Program-made: the position numbers and the translations under genes
In this document: positions 18,909 to 28,750 of the stretch, in pieces
Layout of the letters: every line of letters begins with the position of its first letter
How positions within the stretch are numbered: position 1 is the stretch's first letter
Notes under the pieces: generated by a model
Database searches by the model: none
What the model saw: the letters and a program-made list of their open reading frames with translations, nothing else
Told to the model about the DNA's origin: nothing
Source of the DNA: Candidatus Zixiibacteriota bacterium
GTDB taxonomy: Bacteria > Zixibacteria > MSB-5A5 > GN15 > FEB-12
Length of the DNA: 64,000 nt
Direction: 5' to 3'
Assembly (NCBI GenBank): GCA_020351995.1
Contig: CP070674.1
Coordinates: 2,118,667-2,182,666 of the forward strand

Positions 18909-19281
18909 GCCGTGTGGGGCGAACGGTTTCCTGAGTTCTGACTTTTCGGTGAACTGCGATCCGTCTCTCGCTGTTTACCCTGAAACGGTAGGACTTTGAA
19001 TGGCAACAATTGAAAAGGGGCGCGTTTTGACTAATATACATCCGTCAGAAGCCAGGGGCTGCACGATGCTCGAATGGCTTGACAGCAAACACACATTCTC
19101 GTTCAACTCATATTGTGATCCGGCTGAATTCCTCCTGTTTGACCTGGCATAGCCTGTCGGAACAAAAGCTAAGTCTATCGGCAAAACCGATTCGCCCTGT
19201 TTTTTGTTGAATATCAATACTCGACAGCGGTAATATGTAAAAGCCAATCACTAAACATCGCCAACTAAACAAGGAGGTCCT
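18909..19281. other. 373-base gap before the SPFH lipoprotein gene
   Basis: No gene seen. A small hairpin (ATCGG/CCGAT at 19177-19191) followed after 9 bases by TTTTTT (19200-19205) is a weak terminator candidate. A possible promoter, TTGAAT (19207-19212), 18 bases, TAATAT (19231-19236), lies 45 bases before the next start. A ribosome site AAGGAGG follows. Confidence 0.4.
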
Positions 19282-20091
19282 ATGATTCGAAAGAAATTAC
19301 ACCACCTGCCTCTATTGCTGATTCTAACTTTGTCTCTCACCCTGGTAGGTTGCGGTACCCAGATTGACTCTGGCTATCGCGGCGTTTTTTACTACAAATT
19401 CGGTGATGGAACCGAGATGGGAAAAATTTATAGCGAGGGTTTCATCTGGCATTTCCCGTGGAATACCATGTTTACTTACCCGGTTCGCTTACAGGAGCAA
19501 CTGGAAAACCTGACCGTGCTCTCTTCTGACGGTGCCACGATTAAAATGGAGGTATCGTTACTGTATAGACCCCAAATTGACAAGCTCGACTCTCTGCAGA
19601 TTACGGTCGGTCCAAATTATTATAATATCGCGGTGGCACCCAATATCAGGGGTATCGCTCGAACTGTGGCGGGAAGGTACAAACCCGAAGAAATATACTC
19701 CACCAAACGGGATCAGGTCAATGTCGAGATCCTCAACCAGCTGCAGGAGGCCCTTGCTGCCAAGTTTATCGTCATCGAGAATGTAGTCGTTCGTGACGTT
19801 GAAATCCCGGCCAAGATATCTGAGGCTATCAATTTCAAGCTGACTGCCGATCAGGAAGCCCAGAAAATGCAGTTTACAATCGAGAAGGAGAGGCTCGAGG
19901 CTGAGCGAAAGAGAATCGAGGCTCAGGGTATCGCCGACTTCCAGCAGATTGTGTCCGCCGGCATCACGCCGTCGCTCCTGAAGTGGAAGGGCATCGAAGC
20001 TACCCTCAAAATCGCCGAATCGCCCAACACCAAAGTAGTCATCGTGGGTAATGATGCCGGTAGCCTGCCTATTATCCTGGGTGGGCAATAA
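19282..20091 (+). CDS. SPFH/prohibitin-family protein with lipoprotein signal
   Basis: 269 residues. The prohibitin-type SPFH fold spans about 30-200: GYRGVFYYKFG, EGFIWHFPW, LSSDGATIKMEVSLLYRP and a coiled coil after residue 185 (EKERLEAERKRIEAQGIA). In place of the usual transmembrane anchor the N-terminus has a lipobox LVGC near residue 25, so it is probably lipid-anchored on the outer side of the inner membrane or on the outer membrane. SPFH proteins form large membrane-organising rings and often regulate FtsH-type proteases. A strong ribosome site AAGGAGG precedes the ATG. Confidence 0.88.
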   Translation: MIRKKLHHLPLLLILTLSLTLVGCGTQIDSGYRGVFYYKFGDGTEMGKIYSEGFIWHFPWNTMFTYPVRLQEQLENLTVLSSDGATIKMEVSLLYRPQIDKLDSLQITVGPNYYNIAVAPNIRGIARTVAGRYKPEEIYSTKRDQVNVEILNQLQEALAAKFIVIENVVVRDVEIPAKISEAINFKLTADQEAQKMQFTIEKERLEAERKRIEAQGIADFQQIVSAGITPSLLKWKGIEATLKIAESPNTKVVIVGNDAGSLPIILGGQ

Positions 20092-20124
20092 GTTAGCGCC
20101 GTAATTTTGGGAATAATGGTAAAG

Positions 20125-20155
20125 CCGCGGCAGGGGCGAGTTGTTCCTGCCGCGG
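20125..20155 (+). other. GC-rich hairpin between the SPFH and TPR genes
   Basis: A perfect 10-base stem, CCGCGGCAGG and CCTGCCGCGG, with an 11-base loop but no U-run after it. It may be a processing or stability element within a polycistronic transcript, or a poor terminator. Confidence 0.5.
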
Positions 20156-20175
20156 GTAGAGGACGGGGGAAAATA

Positions 20176-21150
20176 ATGTTGAAGCAGCAAATTCTGATGA
20201 CGTTAATGGTGCTTACTGCACTGATGATGCCGTGGTCTGCGAGTGCTCAACCTTCTGAGCGTCTTACACTCAGCCTGCCGGACCTTGACTGGGCTCTCCA
20301 GATCGACGTGCCCGACTTCAAAATCAAAAGCGGTGGCCTGAGACCCGACGGTTTGGCAACCAAAGCCGTGGCGGTCAACGATGCTACCGGAATTGTCCTC
20401 TCCGTTTTTATTGAGGTTGCTCAGAAACCCGGCGACAGTCGCGTGGCCAGGGAATACTACTTGAGCGGCATTGAGCAATCTCCGATGAAAGAAGAGCAGA
20501 TGGTAACGAGCGAAGACGGCGATGTTGCCCTGCTGGAATACGTCATTAAAGAATACCAGGGCGTTAAGGTCAACCAGAGAAACGTCAATGCCTACATGGT
20601 CAGGGATGAATTCTGGGTCGACGTTCACCTGTCCAAGGCCGAATACGTCGATTCTGAGAAGAAACTCTTTGACGAACTGCTCGCGTCCGTTGTGATTGTC
20701 GATGACTACATTCAGACTGAGATGGACAATCTTATTTACGCGTCTTCGTTCTATATGGAGCGGAATTTAGAGAAGGCCGCTGTTTACTATGAGAAGGCTA
20801 TCGAAAAGGACCTGGCTTCCACCACGCTTCCCCTTGAGCTCTGGAGGGTGGCCGTGGACAACCTGGGAATGGCGTACGGAATGAGCGGTGACCTTGAAAA
20901 TTCGAAACGGGTTCTGCTCAAAGGCATCCGGCAGGATCCCGACTATCCTATGTTCTATTATAACCTTGCCTGCACCTGTGCCGAGTTGAATGACGAAGAC
21001 GCTGCCATGTCCAACCTTCGAAAAGCTTACGAAAGAAAAGGGAATATGATCAAAGGTGAGCAATTCCCTGACCCCAGGAGCGATTCTTCATTCGAAAAAT
21101 ATGTCAGCGACCCCGATTTTCTGGCCTTGCTGGCGGAGTTCGAAGATTAA
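20176..21150 (+). CDS. Exported protein with TPR-like repeats
   Basis: 324 residues from the ATG at 20176, chosen because it follows a purine-rich site (GGGGGA) and opens directly into a signal peptide cleaved near SASA; an in-frame ATG at 20107 would add 23 residues. The N-terminal half is an unrecognised beta-rich domain. The C-terminal half (about 200-310) has helical TPR-type repeats such as ASSFYMERNLEKAAVYYEKAI and PMFYYNLACTCAELND. It is likely a periplasmic protein-interaction factor. It shares direction and close spacing with the SPFH gene. Confidence 0.8.
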   Translation: MLKQQILMTLMVLTALMMPWSASAQPSERLTLSLPDLDWALQIDVPDFKIKSGGLRPDGLATKAVAVNDATGIVLSVFIEVAQKPGDSRVAREYYLSGIEQSPMKEEQMVTSEDGDVALLEYVIKEYQGVKVNQRNVNAYMVRDEFWVDVHLSKAEYVDSEKKLFDELLASVVIVDDYIQTEMDNLIYASSFYMERNLEKAAVYYEKAIEKDLASTTLPLELWRVAVDNLGMAYGMSGDLENSKRVLLKGIRQDPDYPMFYYNLACTCAELNDEDAAMSNLRKAYERKGNMIKGEQFPDPRSDSSFEKYVSDPDFLALLAEFED

Positions 21151-21642
21151 AATATGATAAATGTAGCAGGAGTTCATCCGTTGAATCCCTGCTACTCCTG
21201 GTAAGAGAGCGTTTAATTAATCGCTCTTCATTGAAACCCGGCTAACCCCAGTCTGCGCGTATCTATATCAACTGTCTTTGCCCGGTGCCCCACCGTTTTG
21301 TCCTGAGCCCCGAAGGATTGCTGTGGGCTCCTGTACGGAAACCGTCAACCAGAGTACCACCGACGGCACCCTCGACAAAACCACACAATGTGCGGAAACG
21401 AACCCAAATACGCGTAAGCTACTGTAGGCCAGTCTGGTGCGGCGGAATGGGCGTAAGGGATTTCTATCTTTCCTCAGACACTGGAAACTGTGCGTGCAGG
21501 TGCATCCGGCGGCTCTCTGCGAGCCGAAACTTTCAATCTTGCCTCACATTAGAATGGTCCTTATACTCCAAAATATTCCGGCGGTGGCCAAACGCGCGTC
21601 TCTTCACGCTACTGCCGAGCAACGGGTTGGAGACAGACAAGT
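21151..21642. other. 492-base gap with terminator-like hairpins
   Basis: Two hairpins follow the TPR gene: GTAGCAGG/CCTGCTAC (21163-21195) and AGAGCG/CGCTCT (21206-21227), together probably ending the upstream transcript although U-runs are poor. The remaining ~400 bases have no feature I can support; overlapping open frames there lack ribosome sites and family resemblance. Confidence 0.4.
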
Positions 21643-23172
21643 ATGCCGGCAAAGATCGCTAAAGTAGTAGTGGGAATCGCCCTCTCGGTTGCCGGAGTGC
21701 TGCTTTTGCGCTCCGCCTGGGATTCGCTGAGCTGGCGTTATGTTCTTGACTCACCCATAATGGTGTACGCCGGATTCCTTCTCGACCACGGCTATATCCC
21801 GTATCGGGATTTCTTCGACATGAACGTGCCCGGCACCTACTTTATAATGTGGTTCATGGGTCAGGTTTTCGGTTGGGGAGACACTGCCTTTCGGGCATCT
21901 GATCTTATCTGTCTGGGGATAATCTCGGCGTCGACGTTCTTCTGGATGCGTCGGTTCGGTCTTTTCGCGGCGATAGCGGCTTCGATTGCCTTTCCTCTGT
22001 GGTATCTGGGTTACGGCTCTCACTTTAGTATGCAGCGAGAGTACCTTGCTCTGGTTCCGCTGGCCCTGCTGCTGGTTGTCGCGACTGTACCGACTGGGCT
22101 CGGCCCGGTGCTCCGATTCATCCTTTCAGGGATATTGACAGCCGCTGTTGTTCTCATAAAGCCGCAGTTCTTTCTCCTGGCGCTGCCGGTCGTAATTGTC
22201 CTGATACTGGAGTCCAGTACCTCGACACGGCGGCGGTGGCTTCGCCTCGGATTAGCAGGCGGCTTTATCCTGCCGTGTCTGGCCACGTTCCTATATTTGG
22301 TGGTGACCGGTGCTCTCTCTCCGTTTTTGGATATAGTTGCCAACTATTGGCCGCTTTACACCGGCCTGACCAGGTACCATGAACCTATCGGTGGCTGGGA
22401 TCGCGTAACATACATACTGCTTTCCACCATTTATGGCCTGACCATGTTTTACCTTCCTGCCGCGGTGGCCGGGCTTATAGTGCTTTTCCGTGATGACGAA
22501 AAGAAACGCGACGCTGTGATGATTACCGGCATCCTGGCGGCCGCTGCTATCTACCCTGCTCTGGGGGGACAATTTTTCGGCTATCACTGGATCCCTTTCA
22601 ATTACGTCGCAATATGTGCCACGTCCCTGGCTGCCCGCACTCTGACAGGTGAAACGTTTGACGTCAAAGCAGCCGTCCCTGTCGTTCTCGTATTATTCAT
22701 GCTGCTCTCGCTGTCAACAATCTCTTATGAACGCATAGGGGTTTCATGGAAAGGATTTGGCGGAGAAGAGGTTGTCAGCAACGGTGTTCCTGACGGAGTA
22801 AACGAGTTTCTCAGCGACAGAATGCAGCCGGGAGATCTTGTTCAGCCTCTGGACTGGACCAGCGGGGCAGTTCACGGGATGCTGATGGCGCAGGCCCGAC
22901 CCGCGACAAGATTTATCTATGACTTCCATTTTTACCATCATGTCTCGGACCCGTACATCGCTGCGCTTCGTCAGGAGTTTATGCGCGAACTGTCGGCCAA
23001 AATGCCCAGATTCATCATTCAGGTTCTGGACAAGAGACCCTGGCCGAAGGGCGAGGATACGTCAAGACAGTTTCCTGGGCTGACTTCATTTTTGCAGCAA
23101 AACTATATGATTGCAAAACGCGGTCGTACTTACCTGATTTTCGAGAGAAGAGATGCCATGCCCGGCCTGTGA
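21643..23172 (+). CDS. Polytopic membrane protein, GT39-like
   Basis: 509 residues with about ten membrane helices followed by a soluble C-terminal domain (about 370-509). The first periplasmic loop (SPIMVYAGFLLDHGYIPYRDFFDMN) resembles that of polyprenyl-phosphate-dependent glycosyltransferases of the GT39/ArnT type, where acidic residues here bind the lipid-sugar donor. It could transfer a sugar to protein or lipid across the membrane, but the match is only by pattern. It converges on rlmH with 32 bases between them. Confidence 0.65.
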   Translation: MPAKIAKVVVGIALSVAGVLLLRSAWDSLSWRYVLDSPIMVYAGFLLDHGYIPYRDFFDMNVPGTYFIMWFMGQVFGWGDTAFRASDLICLGIISASTFFWMRRFGLFAAIAASIAFPLWYLGYGSHFSMQREYLALVPLALLLVVATVPTGLGPVLRFILSGILTAAVVLIKPQFFLLALPVVIVLILESSTSTRRRWLRLGLAGGFILPCLATFLYLVVTGALSPFLDIVANYWPLYTGLTRYHEPIGGWDRVTYILLSTIYGLTMFYLPAAVAGLIVLFRDDEKKRDAVMITGILAAAAIYPALGGQFFGYHWIPFNYVAICATSLAARTLTGETFDVKAAVPVVLVLFMLLSLSTISYERIGVSWKGFGGEEVVSNGVPDGVNEFLSDRMQPGDLVQPLDWTSGAVHGMLMAQARPATRFIYDFHFYHHVSDPYIAALRQEFMRELSAKMPRFIIQVLDKRPWPKGEDTSRQFPGLTSFLQQNYMIAKRGRTYLIFERRDAMPGL

Positions 23173-23204
23173 TTAGCTGCCGGGGCACCCTTCAAAACAG
23201 ACCA

Positions 23205-23675
23205 CTACTTATGGTAATCTGTGCCGTGCGTTATGGAAAGAGCCCTGTAGATCTGTTCCAGAAGAACCAGCCTGACCAGCTGATGAGAAAAAGTTAAAGG
23301 TGATAACGACACAACTTCACTGACCTGAGATAGCACCGATCGATGCAGTCCGTGGGGGCCGCCGATAATGAAATTTATGATGCCTCGGGAGGTGTCTATC
23401 TTAGCCTGCAACCACTTCGCGAACTCATCGGTATCCATCTTCCGGCCGCGGTTGGCCAGGGCGATGTTGAAACCTTTTGACATTAAAGTTGAGATGCGCT
23501 CTGCCTCCCGCCTCATGATCTGATCTGGCGGAATGGAGGGGGCGGCTTTTGTGGACGGGACTATTTTGACCTCCACCACCGCGAAGCGTTTAAGAAGCTT
23601 GATATAGTGGGCACACGCCTCGGAAACCCAGGTGTCCTTATCCTTGCCGACGGCGATGATTCTGAGTTTAATCAA
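23205..23675 (-). CDS. rlmH: 23S rRNA (pseudouridine-1915-N3)-methyltransferase
   Basis: 156 residues, full length for the SPOUT-family RlmH. It shows the opening KLRIIAVGK, the knotted SAM site FIIGGPHGLH and the end LVLLEQIYRALSITHGTDYHK. It methylates pseudouridine 1915 in helix 69 of assembled ribosomes. It overlaps the preceding gene by 8 bases and ends the eight-gene minus-strand operon. Confidence 0.96.
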   Translation of the reverse strand: MIKLRIIAVGKDKDTWVSEACAHYIKLLKRFAVVEVKIVPSTKAAPSIPPDQIMRREAERISTLMSKGFNIALANRGRKMDTDEFAKWLQAKIDTSRGIINFIIGGPHGLHRSVLSQVSEVVSLSPLTFSHQLVRLVLLEQIYRALSITHGTDYHK

Positions 23676-24069
23676 GCGGAATCACCTTGATTATTACACG
23701 CCGCTGCCTGGGTCCGTCGAATTCACAAAAATACAGTCCCTGCCACGTACCCAGCACCAGATGTTTATTCTCAAACAGGATCTGCTGTGAAAAGCCCATC
23801 AGGGACGCCTTGATATGGGCGTCAGCGTTGCCTTCGCTGTGATGATAGTTGTCGTTCTGCGGGATTTCCTTGTTGAGCTTATATAGGATATCCCGCTGAA
23901 CGTCGGGGTCGGCGTTCTCATTAATAGTGATCCCTGCTGTTGTGTGCGGTACAAAACAAAAAACCACTCCGCTGATATGGTCGCTCCTGGCCACCGCTTC
24001 CTGAGCAAGATGCGTTATATCCACCAATTCTTCGCGTCGCCGCGTTTCGACCTTAAATGTGTCCATCAC
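23668..24069 (-). CDS. YjbQ / UPF0047 family protein
   Basis: 133 residues, full length for the family. Characteristic segments are VVFCFVPHTTAGITINENADPDV, HSEGNADAHIKASLMG and LGTWQGLYFCEFDGPRQRRV, including the histidines that bind metal in known structures. Members have been linked to thiamine phosphate synthase activity, but the cellular role is not settled. It overlaps ftsY by 4 bases (ATGA) and rlmH by 8, so translation is coupled. Confidence 0.92.
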   Translation of the reverse strand: MMDTFKVETRRREELVDITHLAQEAVARSDHISGVVFCFVPHTTAGITINENADPDVQRDILYKLNKEIPQNDNYHHSEGNADAHIKASLMGFSQQILFENKHLVLGTWQGLYFCEFDGPRQRRVIIKVIPLD

Positions 24070-24980
24070 TCGAACAGAGCCTCCGTAAATTCCCCGGCAT
24101 CGAAGCGCTGCAGGTCGTCGATTCCTTCACCGAGACCGACGAAATCAACCGGTACGCCGAGTTCCTCGGCAACGCCTATGATTATCCCACCTTTTGCTGT
24201 ACCGTCCAGTTTGGTGACGATGATGCCATCGCACCCTACAGCTTCGGTAAACACTTTCACCTGCGAAATGGCATTCTGCCCGGTCGAACCGTCAATTATT
24301 AGTTTACTGTATATTGGGGCATCGGGCAGGGCTTTGCCGATCACCCTCTTTATCTTCTTCAATTCTTCCATCAGGTTGGATTTGGTATGAAGTCTCCCGG
24401 CCGTGTCTACCAGCAACAGATCGGCCCCGCGCGCCAGGCTTGCTTTGGCGGCATCATATGCCACTGCCGCCGGGTCGGACCCCGTCTGAGACTTCACAAT
24501 TTCGACATTGCTTCTTTCGGCCCAGATGGCAACCTGATCGATCGCCGCCGCCCGGAAGGTATCGCACGCGGCGATTATGACCATCTTTCCCCGGGCGGAA
24601 AAATTCGTGGCCAGCTTACCGATGGTTGTTGTCTTACCGACTCCGTTGACACCTACGATCAGCCACACCACCGGAGTCTTGTCATCTTCACTAAAGATGG
24701 GTGCATCGCCACGGGAAAGGATCTCGGTAATTTCTTCTTTCAGTAACCCGAAAATATCATTCACATCGGTGAGTTTTTCCTGGCTCGCTTGCTCTCGTAA
24801 GAAGTCAATGAGGCGAGTAGTGGCAGCGACGCCCACATCGGCCTCGATAAGTATTTCCTCGATGTCATCCAGAAGGTCATCGTCGATCTTTCGCCGCGTG
24901 ATGACCTGTGAAATCTTGCCAAGGAGACCAACCCTGGTTCTAGCGAGGGACTGCTTCAGTTTCTCGAACGGACCTGCCAT
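24066..24980 (-). CDS. ftsY: Signal recognition particle receptor FtsY
   Basis: 304 residues, comprising the NG domain with almost no acidic A domain. The GTPase motifs are G1 GVNGVGKTTTIGKLA, DTFRAAAIDQ, G3 LLVDTAGRLHTK, G4 TKLDGTAKGG and the final GLGEGIDDLQRFDAGEF. It receives ribosome-nascent chain complexes from SRP and hands them to SecYEG. It lies 14 bases after smc, a linkage seen in many bacteria. Confidence 0.97.
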   Translation of the reverse strand: MAGPFEKLKQSLARTRVGLLGKISQVITRRKIDDDLLDDIEEILIEADVGVAATTRLIDFLREQASQEKLTDVNDIFGLLKEEITEILSRGDAPIFSEDDKTPVVWLIVGVNGVGKTTTIGKLATNFSARGKMVIIAACDTFRAAAIDQVAIWAERSNVEIVKSQTGSDPAAVAYDAAKASLARGADLLLVDTAGRLHTKSNLMEELKKIKRVIGKALPDAPIYSKLIIDGSTGQNAISQVKVFTEAVGCDGIIVTKLDGTAKGGIIIGVAEELGVPVDFVGLGEGIDDLQRFDAGEFTEALFE

Positions 24981-24994
24981 GGGAACAAGAAATC

Positions 24995-27900
24995 TTACTG
25001 TTCTTCCTCTTCAGCGGGAGTCGGCTTGGCCAGCGATGGGTTTATCCGTTCCTTAATTCTTTCAGGCAGCTCGTCGCCATCATCGGCCGATGCCTCATCC
25101 GTGATTTCAGGTGTACTACCGTTACCTGGTTCAGAATCACCGTCGATAACCGCTTCTTCGTGACTAATTATGAGTTCGCCCGCCTCATCGGATTCGATAT
25201 CAGAGAATTTGACTGCTACCAGCTTTGAAACCCCGAACTGCTCCATAGTGACCCCATAGAGATTATGGGCTGTTTCCATCGTAATCTTGTTGTGGGTGAT
25301 TATGATGAACTGGGTCTGTTCAGCGAATTTCCTGATAATCTTGAGGAACCGGTGGCAGTTGGCGTCGTCAAGAGGAGCATCTATTTCATCGAGAACGCAG
25401 AATGGTGATGGCTTTACAAGATAGAGTGAAAACAGGAGGGAAATCGCTGTAAGAGCTCTTTCACCACCTGACATCATGGTGATTGAAAGCAACTTCTTGC
25501 CTTTGGGCCGGGCGATGATCTCGATGTCCGACTCCAATGGATCGCTCGGATCCCTGAGAAATATATCGGCCTCACCCCCGGTGAACAACTCGACAAAGAG
25601 GTTCTTGAAATTGACTTTTACCTTATTGAACGTCTCCAGGAAAAGCTGGCGGGCGGTGTGATTGATTTTTGTAATCGTAGTCTGGAGATCCTCTTTGGCT
25701 GCCGTCAGGTCGGACAATTGCTCTTCCAAAAAGGCCTTTCTCTCGGCCGCAGTCTTATACTCCTCGAGAGCGAGCAGGTTAACGGCCCCGAAACTCTTGA
25801 GTTTTTCTTTCAGTTCGCGCAACTGACCTATGGCCTCTTGATCAGACAGGCTCTCATCGGGACAGGCAGCTTCTATGTCGCCCACGTTGACATCGTATTC
25901 CTCGGTAATCCGCTGCGTGATCGAACCTAACTCGGATTCGATCGTGTTAAGACGTATGTCAAGTTGATGAGCATCCGAACTCTGCCGCTCCTTTTCGCTT
26001 CGAACTTCCTTGGCCTCTTTTTCCTTTTGCGACAGGCGGTCGAGGAGTTCTCCCTGCTTAGTGCGCAGGGCACTCTGGCGGTCGATGATATCGTTACGTT
26101 CCTTAAAAGCGTTCTTGAGCTCGCCTTCAAGCCTGGTTATAGCCGCTTCGGAACTGGCTATAACCTCTCTGGCCTGATCGATCTCCCGCTTCTTTGTATC
26201 GATGTTCGAGGCGATGTCGCTTTGTAGATCGCGCTGATGTTGAAGCTTACTCGCAATCTGTTCAATTTGACCCCTGGCTTCGACCAATCTAACCTGGGAA
26301 TTAGATACCTGTTGAAGAGCCCCAGTGGCTGCTGCCTCGAGGTCGGAAAGTTCCTCGGACGACTGGCTTATGCTCGTTTCCAGCTCATTGCGCTTGAGCG
26401 CGAGCTGGCCGGAGTCCAGCCCCAGGGTATATTGACGATGCCCTATCTTCTCGAGCTTGTCGCCGAAGTTTTTCTTCTCTTTGATCAGCCGCTCTCGTTC
26501 CGCGTCGATCGCGCGGCATTCGTATTCTTTCTCGCTCACCTTGGAGCGTGCCGCTTCGATTTCCTCGACTAGGCTTTCGACTTTTTCCACCAGCCGGCTC
26601 TGCTCGGCTCGCACGCCCGCCGCCTCGGCGGTGGCCCTGTCTTTCTCCGACTTTACCGCGGAGAGTTGCCTGGAAATTTCGGCGATCATATTGTCTTGTT
26701 CGCGGACCTTTTCTTTCCGCCGGAAGAGGGGCAGTTTATCATCCGAACCGCCGGAAATAATATTCTTACTGTAAACATCACCCGAAGTGGACACGGCTTT
26801 GAAACCATAGGGGAGACGCTCGAGTATTTCGTCCGGAGTGAAACCGCTCTTGAAAACGGCGGTGCGGGCCAACACAGCCTGCATGAGGGGCGTTAAATGG
26901 TCATCTGTGGTGACGAAGTTATCCAGCCACCCAATAAACTGTGGCATTTCGAGCTCTGGTCTCTTGACGGCCGGGTTTATGGTGCCGGTATCGGGTACCA
27001 GCACCCCTGCTCTACCCTTGTTTTGAGATTTGAGAAAGCCAATAACGGCTTCCCCGGTGGCTCGACTATCACAAATGATGAATCGCGACAATTCCCCAAG
27101 GGCAGCCTCTGCCGCCACCTCCAGACCTTCTTTTGGCACGAACTTTTCGGCGACCGTACCGTAGATGCCGGGCCAGCGTGCCCGGTTATCCATAGCTGCC
27201 TTTACCCCGGATTCGTACCCTTCGTATTGGAGCATCATGTCCTCGAGAAGACCTTTGCGAGCCTCGCATGCTTCGATCGAGGCTGTCAGGTTGGCAATCT
27301 CATGGGTAAGCTCTTCGCTTTTGGACACGAGATCTGATAATTTTTGTGACAGGTCGTCGTCCTTGCGGTCGCAGTCAGCCTTACTTGAAAGGAGTTCCTC
27401 CAGGTTACGGTGGGATGCTTCGAGGTCGCTCTCTGCCGCCTCGCGTTGCTGGCGCTTCTCTTCAAGTGCGCTCTCAGTCATTGAGATTGCGCTCTTCAAT
27501 TCTTCCATTTGCTGCCTGAGGTTGTCTTCTTCGGTTTTACCTGAAGATAGTTGTCCCTCCAGTTCCACCAACAATTTGTTCTCTTGCTCTTTGGCCGACC
27601 GGGCTGCCAGAAGTATCTTGTCTGCCTGTGCCTGCCCCGCCTCTGCTTCTCTTAACTGTTCTTCGATGTCTGTCAGGGCAGCCTTTTGATTCTTGAGGGT
27701 CTGTGATGTTTCTCTTTCCTGTTCTGCCAGCAGCCCGGACCGCTTTGTCAACGCCGCAATCTCATTCTCATTGCGTTCGATAAGGACAGCTGCGTTTGAT
27801 TTCTTCTCCTTATGGATAGAAATTCCTTTTTCAAGTGTATGAGCATTCTCGGATATCTCGTACACCTGGTTTCCAACCCGGCTTAACTCCTGTTCGATGT

Positions 27901-28732
27901 CAATCTGGTCTTTGCGCTCGGCTTCAAGTCGGGCTGATATGCTATCGAGGGAGGTCTCATTCGCCGAAAGCTGATCGATCAATCGATCCCGTTTGGCCTT
28001 CAGTTCGCGGGCCTCCTGCCAAATGTTCTTGATGCGCTTGGACCCGAGGTATACCTCCCAATCGCGGATAGCACTCTGGACCTTTTGGTACCTCTCGGCC
28101 TTTTTTTGCTGGCGTCTCAATGAATTGACCTGGGTTTTTACCTCGGCGTAAATGTCATTGAGGCGGAGAAAATCATTTTCGGTGGCTTCAAGTTTTCTCA
28201 GCGCCGCCCGCTTGCGCTGCTTGAACTTGGTGATGCCGGCCGCTTCCTCAAACAGAAAGCGCCGTTCCTCGGCTTTGTCGGATATGACCGCTTCGATCAT
28301 ATCCTGCTGAATGACGGAGTAGGAATGCGCCCCCACACCCGTGTCATAGAACAGTTCGGTGATGTCCTTGAGGCGGCAGGGGACTTTGTTGAGCAGGTAT
28401 TCTGACTCGCCGCTGCGAAAGAGCCGTCGTGTAATCTGAACCTCGCTGTACTCGGTAGGCAGTACCCCCCGATTGTTTACCAGAGACAGGGTGACCTCGG
28501 CCATCCCCAACGGCCTCATATCCCGGGTGCCGTTGAAAATGACTTCTTCCATCTTGCTGCCTCGGAGGAGGGTTACTTTTTGTTCACCCAGCACCCAGCG
28601 CAGAGCGTCGAGGATGTTTGTCTTGCCGCAGCCGTTGGGACCGACAATGGCTGTTATGCCGCTCGAAAAATGTATGGTCGTCTTGTTCGCAAACGACTTG
28701 AATCCCAGTATGTCCAGCTTCTTAAGGTACAC
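24995..28732 (-). CDS. smc: Chromosome segregation ATPase SMC
   Basis: 1245 residues. N-terminal head with Walker A GPNGCGKTN and the R-loop region; two long coiled coils (about 170-500 and 670-1020); a hinge around 510-660 (EGYESGVKAAMDN, PGIYGTVAEKFVP). The C-terminal head has the signature MSGGERALTAI and Walker B FCVLDEIDAPLDD. A ~90-residue acidic tail follows, longer than usual. It condenses and separates chromosomes with ScpA and ScpB, which are not in this window. Confidence 0.97.
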   Translation of the reverse strand: MYLKKLDILGFKSFANKTTIHFSSGITAIVGPNGCGKTNILDALRWVLGEQKVTLLRGSKMEEVIFNGTRDMRPLGMAEVTLSLVNNRGVLPTEYSEVQITRRLFRSGESEYLLNKVPCRLKDITELFYDTGVGAHSYSVIQQDMIEAVISDKAEERRFLFEEAAGITKFKQRKRAALRKLEATENDFLRLNDIYAEVKTQVNSLRRQQKKAERYQKVQSAIRDWEVYLGSKRIKNIWQEARELKAKRDRLIDQLSANETSLDSISARLEAERKDQIDIEQELSRVGNQVYEISENAHTLEKGISIHKEKKSNAAVLIERNENEIAALTKRSGLLAEQERETSQTLKNQKAALTDIEEQLREAEAGQAQADKILLAARSAKEQENKLLVELEGQLSSGKTEEDNLRQQMEELKSAISMTESALEEKRQQREAAESDLEASHRNLEELLSSKADCDRKDDDLSQKLSDLVSKSEELTHEIANLTASIEACEARKGLLEDMMLQYEGYESGVKAAMDNRARWPGIYGTVAEKFVPKEGLEVAAEAALGELSRFIICDSRATGEAVIGFLKSQNKGRAGVLVPDTGTINPAVKRPELEMPQFIGWLDNFVTTDDHLTPLMQAVLARTAVFKSGFTPDEILERLPYGFKAVSTSGDVYSKNIISGGSDDKLPLFRRKEKVREQDNMIAEISRQLSAVKSEKDRATAEAAGVRAEQSRLVEKVESLVEEIEAARSKVSEKEYECRAIDAERERLIKEKKNFGDKLEKIGHRQYTLGLDSGQLALKRNELETSISQSSEELSDLEAAATGALQQVSNSQVRLVEARGQIEQIASKLQHQRDLQSDIASNIDTKKREIDQAREVIASSEAAITRLEGELKNAFKERNDIIDRQSALRTKQGELLDRLSQKEKEAKEVRSEKERQSSDAHQLDIRLNTIESELGSITQRITEEYDVNVGDIEAACPDESLSDQEAIGQLRELKEKLKSFGAVNLLALEEYKTAAERKAFLEEQLSDLTAAKEDLQTTITKINHTARQLFLETFNKVKVNFKNLFVELFTGGEADIFLRDPSDPLESDIEIIARPKGKKLLSITMMSGGERALTAISLLFSLYLVKPSPFCVLDEIDAPLDDANCHRFLKIIRKFAEQTQFIIITHNKITMETAHNLYGVTMEQFGVSKLVAVKFSDIESDEAGELIISHEEAVIDGDSEPGNGSTPEITDEASADDGDELPERIKERINPSLAKPTPAEEEEQ

Positions 28733-28750
28733 AGCGCCTCCAGATTGATA

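Noticed and set aside
21285-21667. Two overlapping plus-strand frames of 125 and 76 codons
   Set aside because: They overlap each other in different frames, lack ribosome sites and have low-complexity, cysteine/arginine-rich translations typical of non-coding DNA.
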